From Nothophaeocryptopus gaeumannii (lineage: Eukaryota; Ascomycota; Dothideomycetes; Mycosphaerellales; Mycosphaerellaceae): a stretch of 64,000 bases of DNA. The stretch lies in assembly GCA_031771865.1 (NCBI GenBank), contig JASISA010000022.1, positions 744,001-808,000 of the forward strand, in the 5' to 3' direction. Under the pieces are notes generated by a model. That model made no database searches and was not told the DNA's origin. It was given only the letters and a program-made list of their open reading frames with translations. Each line of letters opens with the position of its first letter. Position 1 is the stretch's first letter. The position numbers and the translations under genes are program-made. Below, in pieces: positions 34,281-45,339 of the stretch.

Positions 34281-35456
34281 ATGGCGCTTCTTGTCGACAA
34301 GCACCGCCCACGATCCCTCGAATCGCTCTCATACCACCCTGAGCTGACCGACCGACTCCGCGCCCTCGCAGCAAGCGGCGATTTCCCTCACCTCCTCGTC
34401 TACGGTCCTTCTGGCGCGGGCAAGAAAACGCGCATCTCTGCTACTCTGCGCGCTCTTTACGGACCGGGCGTTGAGAAGATCAAGATCGATAGCCGCGTCT
34501 TTCAGACTACCTCCAACCGCAAGCTCGAGTTCAATATCGTGTCATCGAACTACCACCTCGAAATCACGCCGTCAGATGTGGGCAACTATGACCGAGTCGT
34601 TGTGCAAGATCTGCTCAAAGAAGTCGCGCAAACACAACAAGTCGATCTCAGTGCCAAGCAGAAGTTCAAGGTCGTGGTCATCAACGAGGCCGATCATCTT
34701 ACACGAGATGCACAGGCTGCGCTGAGAAGAACCATGGAAAAATACTCGCCGAATCTTCGTCTCATACTCCTGGCAAACAGCACCAGCAACATCATCGCTC
34801 CCATTCGATCTCGTTGCTTGCTCGTGAGGGTAGCAGCACCAACAGAACAGGAAATCTGCCAAGTCCTGGCAAATGTCGGCAAGGAGGAGAGATATACGAG
34901 CTGCGAGCCACTGGAAAGGAAGATTGCGCGAGACAGCAAGAGAAATCTAAGACGGGCGCTTCTGATGTACGAAGCAGTGCATGCGCAGAATGAGAATGTT
35001 TCGGAGAAGACTTCAATTCCACCGCCTGATTGGGAAGCTTTGATCGAGGTCATTGCCAAAGAGATTGTTGAGGAGCGAAGCCCGGCGAGAATCTTGCAGG
35101 TTCGCGCGAAACTGTACGACTTGCTAACGCACTGCATACCAGCCACGACTATACTGAAGGCAAGTTCCCATAAACACTTGAAGGACCGACATTAACGACA
35201 AGGCTGCAGACACTCACCTTCAAGCTCATGCCAAGACTGGACGATACACTCAAGCCTGACGTGGTGAGATGGGCCGCTTTCTACGAGCATCGGATACGGA
35301 CTGGCAGCAAAGTAATATTCCATCTGGAAGCATTTGTTGCAAAGTTCATGCGAATATACGAAGGGTTTGTCTCCAGGCAAAACAGACAAATTACGCGTCT
35401 AATTGATTTCTTTCAGGCACCTGCTGGGCATGGACCTTGACGACTTCGATGACTGA
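34281..35456 (+). CDS. RFC5: Replication factor C subunit 5 (human RFC3 homologue)
   Basis: AAA+ clamp-loader subunit that helps load PCNA at primer ends in replication and repair. The protein is 357 aa in exons 34281-35159, 35210-35364 and 35417-35456. It begins MALLVDKHRPRSLESLSYHP and has the degenerate Walker A GPSGAGKKT (about 42-50). KIDSRVFQTTSNRKLEFNIVSS and EITPSDVGNYDRVVVQDLLKE are near-invariant in this subunit. The sensor and arginine-finger region reads RRTMEKYSPNLRLILLANS...IIAPIRSRC. The first intron starts with GC (AAG|GCAAGT...CTGCAG, 50 nt). It is supported because removing it joins ATTILK to TLTFKLM in frame. The second is GT-AG (52 nt) and yields the conserved ending HLLGMDLDDFDD. 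Confidence 0.96.
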
Positions 35457-35752
35457 TGCGATAGCGGATAAAGTCTTCACTAGCATATATGAACCCGCTC
35501 TATACGGGCTCCGTGTCGGGTTTCACATGCTCTTCGGCGATTAGCGCGGCGTTACTGGGTAGGTTTCATGCAAAGCAGGCAAGAGCTGATGTCATAGCTA
35601 CGAACTGCAAATGAAGCTGCGATTGGGACTGTCCCATCATTGAACCAGACGAAGTTCCACATATACTCCTGACCGTCCAATCTCACAACCAGTCTCACAC
35701 CATCAACACACATTCCTGGTCGATCATAACATACTGCACATCCGCCCCAACA

Positions 35753-36190
35753 ATGTCTTCAAACCTGATGGAAACTGAAGTTGGCGGCGAGCAGACACAG
35801 TAAGGATTAGCACCTCGTTGACTCGCGCACGAGCAGCCACTGAATGTACATCACAGATACGAGGGCGAGTACACAGACGTGAAGCCTCACGCAAAATCTT
35901 CAGGCCAGTTGGGCGATCGCTCGGAAACCTCCACAACGGACCCAAGCGACACTTCAGAAGCCCAGCAAGAGTTCGAGCAGCGGGGACAAAAGACAGCAGA
36001 GAATATGCGATACGGACAGACAATCTCAGAAGGCGGCATGAGTGGGTTCACGACTGGCCAGACGGGCGAGGCGACCCAAGACGGATATGGGCAAGTCGGC
36101 GATCGATCTGAGGACGGAAGTGCGGAGCAAGAACGACGGGCGGCTGGGTATGGGGGAAAGCAGGACCAGAATCGAGAGATTGGTGCTTAA
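35753..36190 (+). CDS. Small hydrophilic disordered protein (hydrophilin-like)
   Basis: 126 aa in exons 35753-35799 and 35857-36190; the intron is 57 nt (GTAAGG...TCACAG) and in frame. The product is almost free of hydrophobic residues and rich in Gly, Glu, Gln, Ser, Thr and Asp. It has two related blocks, GQLGDRSETS and GQVGDRSEDG, and a GFTTGQTGEATQDGYG stretch. Such compositions are typical of stress-induced hydrophilins or conidiation-associated proteins in filamentous fungi, which is an inference here. It lies between RFC5 and the convergent sugar transporter. No family assignment. Confidence 0.72.
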
Positions 36191-36419
36191 TTGAGAAGCG
36201 AACATGAGACATGGGCGGGTACGACGTGAACATACGAAAGAATATATGAGAAGGTCGAAGTGAAACAGTTAAGGACAAAATTGGCTGGCCCATGGTGGAG
36301 GCACTCAAGACCGCAGTCAAGGAATAAGAGCCATGAATTGCTCCCGCAGAGTAGAATGTACTTGCATCCCAAAGGCTATTTTATTGGCACACCCACAGTC
36401 CTCTCCTGCTCTGCCTCCC

Positions 36420-38107
36420 TCAATACTTCTCCTCCTCCTCAACCTGACTAACCGCACTCCCCTTTCTCTCAACCTCAATGACCCGAGTCTCCAAATCATG
36501 ATTGTCAAAGTCCTTTATATTCATCGTCGGCACAAACAGCGGAGCATTCGTAAACAGGTAATTCATCTCCTCCAAAGGTCTCTTGGCCGTCTCGGGCTGT
36601 ATCATCCAGAACCAAACCGCATTCGTGAAATTGCATACAATGAAGACGATATAGTACCTGTAGCCAATTTTGTCAATCGCAATTGGCGTCACTTGGCCGA
36701 TCATAGTATTGAAGGCGAAGGAAACCATGGTCGCGATGGAAACACCTTTGGATCGAGTACGGGTGTCGAAGATTTCAGCGGGCACGATCCAGGAAAGAGG
36801 TCCACTCGTCGCCGAGAAGCTGAAGTTGTAGATCCAAGTAATGACGATGAAGCCCCAAGACGCAGTATTGTTATTGCTTTCTCCAGGCGGAAACTTGGCA
36901 AGTAGGATAGTAGCGATGATGAAAGTGACCATGTTGCCTAAGTTACCTCCAATCATAGCCCAGCGACGTCCCGTGTAGTCAATGAGGAGGATACAGCAGA
37001 ATTGGGCGATCAACGCGATGATGCTGGATATACCCTGGTATTTGAGAGTTTGGGAGCCAGGGATGCCGATTTGCGCAAAAATTTCGGGAGAATAGTACTG
37101 AATTGCTGAGACGCCGGTCTGTTGAGTGACTGTGTTAGCTGCATGTGAAGCAGAGGTGCTTCAATTGGGTTCTTCGCTTACCATTTGTACCGAGGCTTGA
37201 ATCGAGGTTGCGAGTAAGAGACGGCGGAATGAGGACTTGTTCGTAAAAAGCTCTGCGTAGCTCTTTGCTTCGTTCTCGTGCTCGTAGGTGATCATGTCCT
37301 GGATTTGATCGAACTCCGCTCGGACCCAGGCGTCGTTCTCATCACCATGTGAATGGAGCTTGGCCAGAGTGGCGAGGCCTTGAGCGGTCTTGCCGTGGTC
37401 GATGAGCCATCTGCATATCTGTTAGCGTAGTCACAGATAACTGGCTCAACGTCACTTGCCTGGGTGACTCTGGGAACAGCATGATGAGCATGGCCAAGAA
37501 CCCAGCGGGAATGATCTGAATGCCCAGACTGACTCTCCACTGGTTGCTGCTACTTGCTGGGAGATAGGTATACGTAGCGTAGCTGACCCAAGAAGCGACT
37601 AGTGCACCAACTCCCAACATGAACTGTTGCAAAGCGGTCACTCTGCCTCGAATGCTCGGATGTGCTAACTCCGCCTGATATAGAGGTATGATCATGACCA
37701 GGAAGCCGACTCCCACTCCAGCGATCAATCGACCGGCGTAGAGGTAGGCGAGAGATCGAGCGCCGGTCTGTAGACCGCCGCCCAGGATGAAAACGAGAGC
37801 TCCGAGCAGAATGGTCTTCTTTCGTCCAAGATAGTCACCGCTGGGCCCAGCAAAGAACGCACCAAAGAAGGCACCGCCTGTGAAGACGGAAACTACAGCA
37901 CCAGTCTCGGCAGAAGTTGGATTGAAAGTATTGACGAAGTTTTCAGACGCAACAGCGCCGGCGATGACACCCAAGTCTGCAAGTTGTTAGATCGAATCTC
38001 CTAAATCGAAAGCATCGGATGAGGTACTGACCATATCCGTAGAGTACTGATCCCAGTGATGCGAATACGGCGACTAGGAACTGATACCATTTTGGAGGCA
38101 ACGCCAT
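36420..38107 (-). CDS. MFS sugar transporter
   Basis: Twelve-helix sugar/H+ symporter of 506 aa, in minus-strand exons 38107-38032, 37976-37460, 37410-37182 and 37118-36420. The introns are 55, 49 and 63 nt. Motifs in order are YGYDLGVIAG in helix 1, GDYLGRKK in the first loop, GRLIAGVGVGF, ELAHPSIRGR, PESPRWL at the domain centre, GVSAIQYYSPEIF in helix 7, DYTGRR, and the C-terminal PETAKRPLEEM. All match the Sugar_tr family. The second intron begins with GC (CCAG|GCAAGT...TGCAG); splicing it is required to form PESPRWL. The C-terminus is a short acidic cytosolic tail. It diverges from a GH51 arabinofuranosidase gene, so arabinose or a related pentose is a reasonable guess for the substrate, not a demonstration. 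Confidence 0.94.
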
Positions 38108-38731
38108 CTTGACGTGCTGTCTTCAAAATGATGCTGGGTCAATACGGTAGGCTTGTGCTAACAGAACGGGCCCAAGGTCGTTTTATGTATTGACTTCCAG
38201 CCGAGCCTTTGTTCATGCCATTGTGCCGTGCCAACCACATGCGGTGCATCGTGGCGTTTGACATGGAGCGATCCCACAGGTGACATTGAACAGGACCAGT
38301 CAAGCAACAGCTATTTGGCCCGAAGAAGTATTGACAGGTCTGCTCACAGCAAGATGCTCTGCCGATATGCAGTAGACAAGGATTGGGGGGCTCGCTTGCG
38401 GAGTCCCCATGTGGAGAGAAGTTTGTCGGGGTGCCTCAGCCGATGCTTCCCCGCTCGCGGAGAAATTGATCGCTTTCTTCCACCAGTAGCAACGCTTCGG
38501 TGAGCAGGTTGTTTGAAATTGCCGTGTTCAGTCGCGCGCGATATGTGCCAAGTTCTGCAAGCATTGTTAGCAAGCCGTGTGATTGACAGACAAAGGATTT
38601 GTCTCCACTCTTGGCGAGCAACAGATGATCGAGCTCATTCAGGAACAGAATTGATATTTTCGAAGCTTCTTGCGGAGGCTGATCGCGGACAAGACTGAAG
38701 TGAACTGCGTAGCTGTCGTTGAGTGCAAACA
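38108..38731. promoter_or_regulatory. Divergent promoter, sugar transporter / GH51
   Basis: 624 bp separate the two start codons. Four matches to SYGGRG, the Aspergillus CreA consensus, fall within 65 bp: GCGGAG (38398), GTGGAG (38411), CCCCGC as the complement of GCGGGG (38449), and GCGGAG (38457). Glucose repression of both genes is therefore plausible. The short frames inside show no domain. Confidence 0.5.
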
Positions 38732-40261
38732 ATGACAACTTTCACCCAATCTCGTGAGGGCGAGAAGCCTGCAATATCGGTATATCCGACCCAAAAGCTT
38801 TCCAAGATCAACGACAACATCTATGCCGGCTTCACAGAACACATGGGCCGCTGCATCTATGGCGGACTGTATGATCCTGACAACGCGAACAAAGACTTGA
38901 TCGATGAGCATGGCTTCCGGAAAGACGTAATAGAGGCAATGAAAGAGATCAATGTCCCAGCCGTACGATACCCAGGCGGCAACTTTGTGGCGACATACCA
39001 TTGGCTTGACGGTATTGGACCAAGAGAACAGAGACCGCGAAGACCAGAGCTTGCATGGCTTGGTGTCGAGAGCAACCACTTTGGCACAGATGAATTCATG
39101 AGATGGTGCGAAGTCGTGGGGACCGAGCCGTATCTTGCGCTGAACTTCGGCACTGGCACCCTCGATGAAGCCCTTGGCTGGTTGGAGTACTGCAACTCCA
39201 CTCAGGATACCTATTATGCCAATCTTCGACGGAAGCATGGCAGAGAGAAGCCGTATGACGTAAAGTATTGGGCCCTGGGCAATGAGTGTTGGGGGCCGTG
39301 GCAGGTCGAGCAAATGACCAAGGAAACCTATGCAAAAAAGGCGTACCAATGGGCTAAGGCTCTGAAGTTGCTGGATCCATCAATTACCCTGATCCTTTGC
39401 GGAGAGACAGGGCATTCAGAGTGGGACTTCTACGTGCTGAAGGAGTGTGTCCGATGGGACCAGCATGCCCTTGGAGCTGGGAACATCACCGCAAGCCTGA
39501 TCGATATGCATAGTATCCACATATATTCCGCCTCCGACGACCCTGTGAAGAACGCCGTGGCACCTCGTTCGGCAGAAAGAGCGATTGAAATTGCGGCCGG
39601 GCTGATCGATTTGGCGCGGATCACAAATGGGGTCCCAGCCTCTGTTCCTCGACAGACCATCTGCTTCGACGAGTGGAACGTATGGGATCCTCAGCGAGCT
39701 CCGGGTGACAAGGGCGCGGAAGAGCGGTATACTTTGTCCGATGCCTTGGCGGTCGCTGTCTGGCTCAACGTCTTCGTGCGGCAGAGCAAATACGTGGGCA
39801 TGGCCAACATTGCTCAATCCGTCAATGTCATCTCGCCTCTAATGACGACCAAGGACGGCATCATGAAGCAGACGACTTGGTGGCCATATGTGCTGTTCTG
39901 CAAGTATATGCGCGGTTGGACGATCGCCACGCATGTTCGATGCGGAAGCTATGATGGTGAGACTGAGCCGAAGTGGTTGAGAGCAGCAGCGGATACTCCC
40001 TGGCTGGACGTTTCTGCTGGCATCAGCGAGGATGGGTGGGTAAGCTTGGCAGTGGTCAATGTGCACTTGACGAAAAGCTTCGCGGTGGCGTTGGAGGGTA
40101 TTAGCGATGAGGCCAAGGTGTTTAACATTACTGGCGTCTCGTGGGACGTAGTCAATACGTCTGAGGGTGAGAAGGTCGGCGTGCATGAGAGCAATTGGGA
40201 TGGCAAAGGCGACTTCACGTTCCCCAACATGAGTGTGACGATGCTAAGATGGAAGGCATGA
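38732..40261 (+). CDS. Alpha-L-arabinofuranosidase, GH51
   Basis: Retaining glycoside hydrolase of 509 aa that releases terminal arabinofuranose from arabinan, arabinoxylan and oligosaccharides. The start is the ATG at 38732; no signal peptide is visible, so it is probably intracellular, like AbfC-type enzymes. The catalytic (beta/alpha)8 barrel starts at KINDNIYAGFTEHMGRCIYGG. RYPGGNFVATYHWLDGIGP follows, a GH51 hallmark. The acid/base Glu is residue 185 in WALGNECWGPWQ and the nucleophile Glu is residue 314 in CFDEWNVW. The C-terminal beta-sandwich spans about 400-509. There is no intron. The divergent transporter could import the arabino-oligosaccharide or pentose it works on. All catalytic residues are present. 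Confidence 0.95.
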   Translation: MTTFTQSREGEKPAISVYPTQKLSKINDNIYAGFTEHMGRCIYGGLYDPDNANKDLIDEHGFRKDVIEAMKEINVPAVRYPGGNFVATYHWLDGIGPREQRPRRPELAWLGVESNHFGTDEFMRWCEVVGTEPYLALNFGTGTLDEALGWLEYCNSTQDTYYANLRRKHGREKPYDVKYWALGNECWGPWQVEQMTKETYAKKAYQWAKALKLLDPSITLILCGETGHSEWDFYVLKECVRWDQHALGAGNITASLIDMHSIHIYSASDDPVKNAVAPRSAERAIEIAAGLIDLARITNGVPASVPRQTICFDEWNVWDPQRAPGDKGAEERYTLSDALAVAVWLNVFVRQSKYVGMANIAQSVNVISPLMTTKDGIMKQTTWWPYVLFCKYMRGWTIATHVRCGSYDGETEPKWLRAAADTPWLDVSAGISEDGWVSLAVVNVHLTKSFAVALEGISDEAKVFNITGVSWDVVNTSEGEKVGVHESNWDGKGDFTFPNMSVTMLRWKA

Positions 40262-40517
40262 GTCTGGCGCGTCGGAGTCGATGCAAATAATATAGACAAT
40301 AGATGTATATGCTGGACATGGAAGTAGGATGTTGGCGAAATGCGCTTTCCGTTATATTTAAGCTTTCGGTTTCGCTTTTTGCTAGCGCGCTTCCTGCCAA
40401 GTCCACCAACGAATTCCATCCCATTTCTCCAGGGCAGGAATAATTCCCGCTTCAACTTCACGACTACACGCCCAGCGCTGCACCACCGCACCGACATCCA
40501 GACGGCTACCAGTCAGG

Positions 40518-41398
40518 ATGAAGCTCAACATCTCCTACCCGGCCAACGGGTCGCAAAAGCTCATCGATATCGAAGATGAGCGCAAGCTCCGTGTCTTCAT
40601 GGACCGCCGAATGGGCCAGGAAGTGCCAGGCGACTCCGTCGGCGACGAGTTCAAGGGCTACATCTTCAGAATCACCGGCGGCAACGACAAGCAGGGCTTC
40701 CCGATGAAGCAGGGTGTTATGCACCCAACCCGTGTCCGCCTGCTCCTCGCCGATGGCCACAGCTGCTACCGCCCACGCCGCACCGGTGAGCGCAAGAGGA
40801 AGTCTGTCCGTGGATGCATCGTCGCCATGGACCTTTCTGTCCTTGCCCTGTCCATTGTCAAGCAGGGTGAGGCAGACATCCCAGGCCTCACGGACACCGT
40901 ACACCCCAAGCGTTTGGGTCCAAAGCGTGCGACCAAGATCCGCCGCTTCTTCGGTCTCAGCAAGGAAGACGATGTGAGTGCTCTCTCTATGAGGCTCTAT
41001 TTCCTCTTCGCCAGCCCGCCTTGAGCGTGTGCTGAGTCTGAGACCACATTTGCTGATACACATCGTGCTACAGGTCCGCAAGTTCGTCATCCGTCGTGAG
41101 GTGCAGCCAAAGGAGGGCAAGGAGGGCGCCAAGCCATACACTAAGGCTCCTCGCATCCAGCGTCTGGTTACTCCTCAACGCCTCCAGCACAAGCGTCACC
41201 GAATCGCACTCAAGCGCCGCCAGGCCGAGAAGGCCAAGGATGCTGCCGTAAGTTGCATCGCAGCAATGCAGACGCGAGAGCGCCAGCTAACACTTATTGC
41301 AGAACGAGTACGCCCAGATCCTCCACAAGCGTGTGGCCGAGGAGAAGGCCAAGCAGGCCGACATGAAGAAGAGACGTGCCTCCAGCATGCGCAAGTAA
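40518..41398 (+). CDS. RPS6: 40S ribosomal protein eS6
   Basis: Small-subunit ribosomal protein of 241 aa in exons 40518-40973, 41074-41247 and 41303-41398. The introns are 100 and 55 nt, both GT-AG and phase 0. It starts MKLNISYPANGSQKLIDIEDE and contains GYIFRITGGNDKQGFPMKQGV and RPRRTGERKRKSVRGCIV. The C-terminal helix is highly basic and ends KKRRASSMRK, the TOR/S6-kinase-type RRxSS phosphorylation region. The stop codon lies inside a consensus 5' splice site (CAA|GTAAGT), so a 3' UTR or stop-removing splice is conceivable. The promoter shares the 256-bp gap after GH51, in which a TATATTTAA element sits near 40352. Confidence 0.97.
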
Positions 41399-41917
41399 GT
41401 GTGTGCAAGGCATTGGAAAAGGCGCTTTGGGACGGGTTATGCATGGTCTACGAGCGAGGAAATGCCGACCTCGCGATGATGAGATTACTGCTGCAGACGC
41501 GCTCCATTTCAGCGCACGGGGTGTGAGCGGCGTTGCATTGCCTCCAGCAGGCTCAGATATTGAGGGTCGCGAAAAGCGGCCTCCAATGCAACACAGCGAA
41601 AACGTTCTGCAGTCACTTTCAAAACTTTTCAGTTCGTCACTACAGTCTTCTGAACTTCTCTTTGTTCAAGGCCGCATTCTGCTCTACTCTTCACCCTTCC
41701 ACTCACTTGCATTGGGCATCTGAATATCGCTGTCAATCCTTCGCCCGGCTTAGTAGGTCGTATGGCACGTGCGCGTCCCGAGGTGCGGGCACTAGCGGGT
41801 CAGTCAAGCACCTGCGAACTTCAAAGCACTCAACTTTTGAAGCTCTGTATGATTTCGACATGACCATCTTATATCCCTCCCCTCATCCGCTAACGCTGCG
41901 CGCAGTGCCGCTTCACC
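41399..41917. other. Intergenic RPS6 / PRPP synthetase
   Basis: Contains the RPS6 3' UTR and the next promoter, with a CACGTG palindrome near 41766. No supported ORF. Confidence 0.45.
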
Positions 41918-43009
41918 ATGGCGAGCAACAGTATAAAGCTGTTGACTGGAAACAGTCACGGCAGCCTCGCAAAACTGGTGGCTGATAGGTAAGGGAAAAT
42001 CTCTGGCTTGCATGTGACAGCCAGGACCGACGGCAGTGTGCTGATGCGCGACAGGCTGGGCATCGAGCTGGCTAAGATCATGGTCCTTCAGTACTCAAAC
42101 AACGAATCGAGCATATCTATAGGAGAGAGTGTGCGAGACGAAGATGGTGCGCACTTGACCAGGATGCGACAGACTTCGAGTCCTGCTTCTGACTTCACAC
42201 ACACAGTATTCATCCTGCAATCGACCGAGCCTGGGAACATCAACGATCATGTGATGGAACTACTCATCCTCATAAACGCCTGTCGAACCGCCTCCGCCCG
42301 CCGAATCACCGCCGTTCTTCCCAACTTCCCGTACGCCAGACAGGACAAAAAGGATAAGAGTAGGGCTCCTATTACTGCGAAGCTGATGGCCAACATGCTA
42401 CAGACTGCTGGCTGTAACCACGTCATCACTATGGATCTTCATGCTTCGCAGATCCAAGGCTTCTTCAACGTGCCAGTGGACAACTTATACGCCGAGCCGA
42501 GCACACTCCGATGGATCAGGGAAAATCTCACTGTTAGGGACTGCGTCATTGTGTCACCTGACGCTGGAGGAGCGAAGCGAGCAACAAGCATAGCAGATGG
42601 GCTGGACCTGCAATTCGCCCTCATCCACAAAGAGCGAGCACGACCCAACGAGGTGTCACGAATGACTCTGGTCGGAGACGTGCGGGGCAAGGTCGCCATC
42701 ATCGTGGATGACATGGCAGACACTTGCGGCACACTCGTAAAAGCTGCAGAGGTGGTCATGGATCACGGCGCGAAGGAGGCCATCGCGATAGTAACGCATG
42801 GCATTCTTTCGGGCAATGCGATCGAAAAGCTGAATAACAGCCAGCTTAAGAAGCTGGTGGTCACCAACACCGTCCCACACGAGGAGAAGCGAAAACTGTG
42901 CGACCGAATCGCAACGATCGACATTTCTCCAACTCTCGCAGAGGCGATCCGACGAACCCACAACGGCGAGAGCGTCTCATTCCTATTCAAGCATGCACCT
43001 CTGGATTAG
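41918..43009 (+). CDS. Ribose-phosphate pyrophosphokinase (PRPP synthetase)
   Basis: Transfers pyrophosphate from ATP to ribose-5-phosphate, giving PRPP for purine, pyrimidine, His, Trp and NAD synthesis in the cytosol. The protein is 321 aa in exons 41918-41988, 42055-42146 and 42207-43009. The introns are 66 nt (GTAAGG) and 60 nt (GTGCGC...CACAG). The N-terminus is MASNSIKLLTGNSHG. ESVRDED joins VFILQSTEPGNIND across intron 2. ITAVLPNFPYARQDKKDKSRAPI carries the ATP flexible loop, followed by HVITMDLHASQIQGFF. The PRPP-binding loop reads VAIIVDDMADTCGT. Length and lack of insertions match the short catalytic fungal paralogues (Prs2/3/4 type). Intron 2 is a multiple of three and has no stop, so its retention would insert 20 residues near the active-site entrance. 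Confidence 0.96.
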
Positions 43010-43233
43010 CACGAGGATTTGGTGCGGTCTTGACGATGATGATTAAGCATTTACGATACCTACTCATAAGCGGCTGTACTACCTAGAGCTAGAATACGGC
43101 TGGGTGGCGTCCATGGAGTGCTCAGATGGGGTATGGGACCAGCGAGAAATGGAAAATGGAAGACTCTGATATGTGTGTGCTTTGGAATTTTGCCCCGAAT
43201 CTAAGAGACCTGCTCCCCGACTTCCTTTTGACT

Positions 43234-45339
43234 TTACACGCCCTTCGCCTTGTTGATGGTGCCAACCAACCCTTTCGCCCAGGCAAAATGCCCCGCATTC
43301 GTCCCCAAACTCCCCTCAGCAAGTTTCCCCGTTTCCGGATGGTACCAGCACCCATCTTTATCACTCGCCCGTCCATATTTCACCGTATTCTGATTCCTCT
43401 CAATCCCCTCCCTCCAAGCCCGACAAATCACTGGACTGTCTACCATGACATTCACCTCTTGACTATGAAACCAGCTCTGAGTATCTTGATTACCAGATCC
43501 TTGAATGCCGACTGATTCGTCCACGATCATGAGTTTGATGTGACAGGAACGTTGTTTGTAGTTGTTGTGGATGGGGTGGTCTTGGTCGGCTGCGACGTAA
43601 TAATACACCTTGAGGAGAGCCCTTTCTTCGGGGGTGGACAGTTGGCTGTAGAGGTGATTCGCGTTCATCTCGTTCGTGCCGCCCTGACCGGGGAGTAACT
43701 CGCCGCCGTCATTGTAGCCTAGACAGACGTAGTATGTGACTTCTACGCCTCGTTTGACGGCGGAAATGAGGGCGGGCAGGAGGGGTTTTGCGTTCAGATC
43801 GGGGGTTTGGATGAAGATTGATTTCTGGGCGTTTCGAACGAGGGAGAGGAATGCTTCATTCTGCGGGACGAAGACGGATTCGTTGTTAATGTTCGCGTAG
43901 GGTTTGCGGGAACACATTGCCATGGGAACAGGTTCGAGATTCGGAAGCGGGATGAAAGGGAAGAAGTGGAGTTTTGCGGGACTGGTATCTTTGGCTGTGG
44001 CTCTGACGGAGAGGTTAGTGGGTTTGTTGAGATGGCGGGCTACGGCGTCGACGTAGCGTTCGGGAGGGTCGTGGAGGTTGAGCACCGAGCGCATGCGCTC
44101 GATCTCGTTGGCCATGGTGTCGTCGTAGTGTGGCTCGTTGGGCATGTGTTCGGGGAGTTTGTGTTTTACGGGTTTCTCTGGGAGGCGGAAGGAGCCGTCG
44201 GACTCGAAGAGGGCTTTGAATGAGGGATCATGGTAGGTTGGAGGTTCTTTGCTGGCTGCTGGGGTCGAGCGTGTTGGGAGGGGTGGGTCGAGTTTGTTGT
44301 GCCAGCTTATGAGGAAGGTCTCCCATAAGGAGTCGACAATGGGACCTTCGATATGGGTCATCATTTCGACGTTGTCGTTGTCCTGAATGTTGTTGCTCGA
44401 GACAGTTGCGATTTGTCGATCGACGATCATGAACTTCGAATGGAATGTCCCAAGGGGTGGTCGGTGAAAGTTGACGATTGCAATGTCGAGGTGAGGCATC
44501 TGCTCCGGCGGTGGAAGACCAACGCCTGCCGATTGCCATTCTGAAGGAGTCACATTCTGGTGATTGTTGAGGACCTGCTTCAATGCGCCTCTGTCGTACA
44601 TCAATCGGACCACCCTTCTTTCTCCCTTAGCTCCTGCGCGCTTGGACAGCTCGATCAGTGCATCATTGACGAATGTGCTGGCTCCAGACTTTTTCCAGAA
44701 GTTCGTTGCTAGCAATACCTCGTGATTCGCTCGCACGATGAGGTTGGACATGTGTCTAAGTTGATCGTTGAGGGGCGCAATGATCGTCATCGGAATGTAG
44801 CTGCAGAGCTCCAGTCAGTTAGATAGCTCGGTTGTTGTTTGTCCACACTTACCCAGTAGAGCCGCATAGTGACGGTGATACGCAGTTCGCAACCGGATCC
44901 CGATCGATGCATTGGAGCAAGTCGTGAAAGGCACGAAGAAAGAGTTCGCTAGGCTTTGTATCGCCGAAGCTGCCGCAGCTGCGTGCCCATTCTAAGTCGG
45001 TTTGTGTTGATGTGCCACGGTGATCTGGAGATCGAGTGGTGATTGTCGAGAGATGCTATGAGAGCAGTCAGTGATGTTCGCGTGAGTCCAAGGCCGGGTG
45101 ACATTGTTCATTGCCAACCACTCTTACACCCCCGCTTTGGAGCGCTCGCCGAGGACAACGCTTGGAGAGATGAGGAGAGGGGTGAAGCTTACATGACTGC
45201 CATACAGCTCTTCTGCAATTTGTCCAGGCGACTTCTTCGGATCTTTGGCATATTCAGAGCTGACGGACAATATGGAGTAGCACAGCTGTTCGATCTTGGA
45301 GCGGTCCCGAAAGTCCTTGCTGCCCTGAGAGCCAATCAT
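43234..45339 (-). CDS. Phospholipase D superfamily protein with two HKD motifs
   Basis: 638 aa in minus-strand exons 45339-45193, 45055-44853 and 44800-43234. The introns are 137 and 52 nt, both in frame. Two HxKxxxxD catalytic motifs are present: HSKFMIVD (about residue 237, followed by SSNN) and HIKLMIVD (about residue 536, followed by GSGNQD). The conserved run from CVSPSLCGSTG to YIPMTIIAPLNDQLRHMSNLI precedes the first domain. The middle region (about 280-390) is Pro/Glu-rich and less conserved. The layout resembles the fungal PLD-like and cardiolipin-synthase-like group rather than large PX/PH phospholipase D1. Substrate and location are unknown, and no signal peptide or strong membrane segment is visible. 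Both motifs are intact, so catalysis is likely. The Met at 45339 is the first in frame. Confidence 0.9.
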
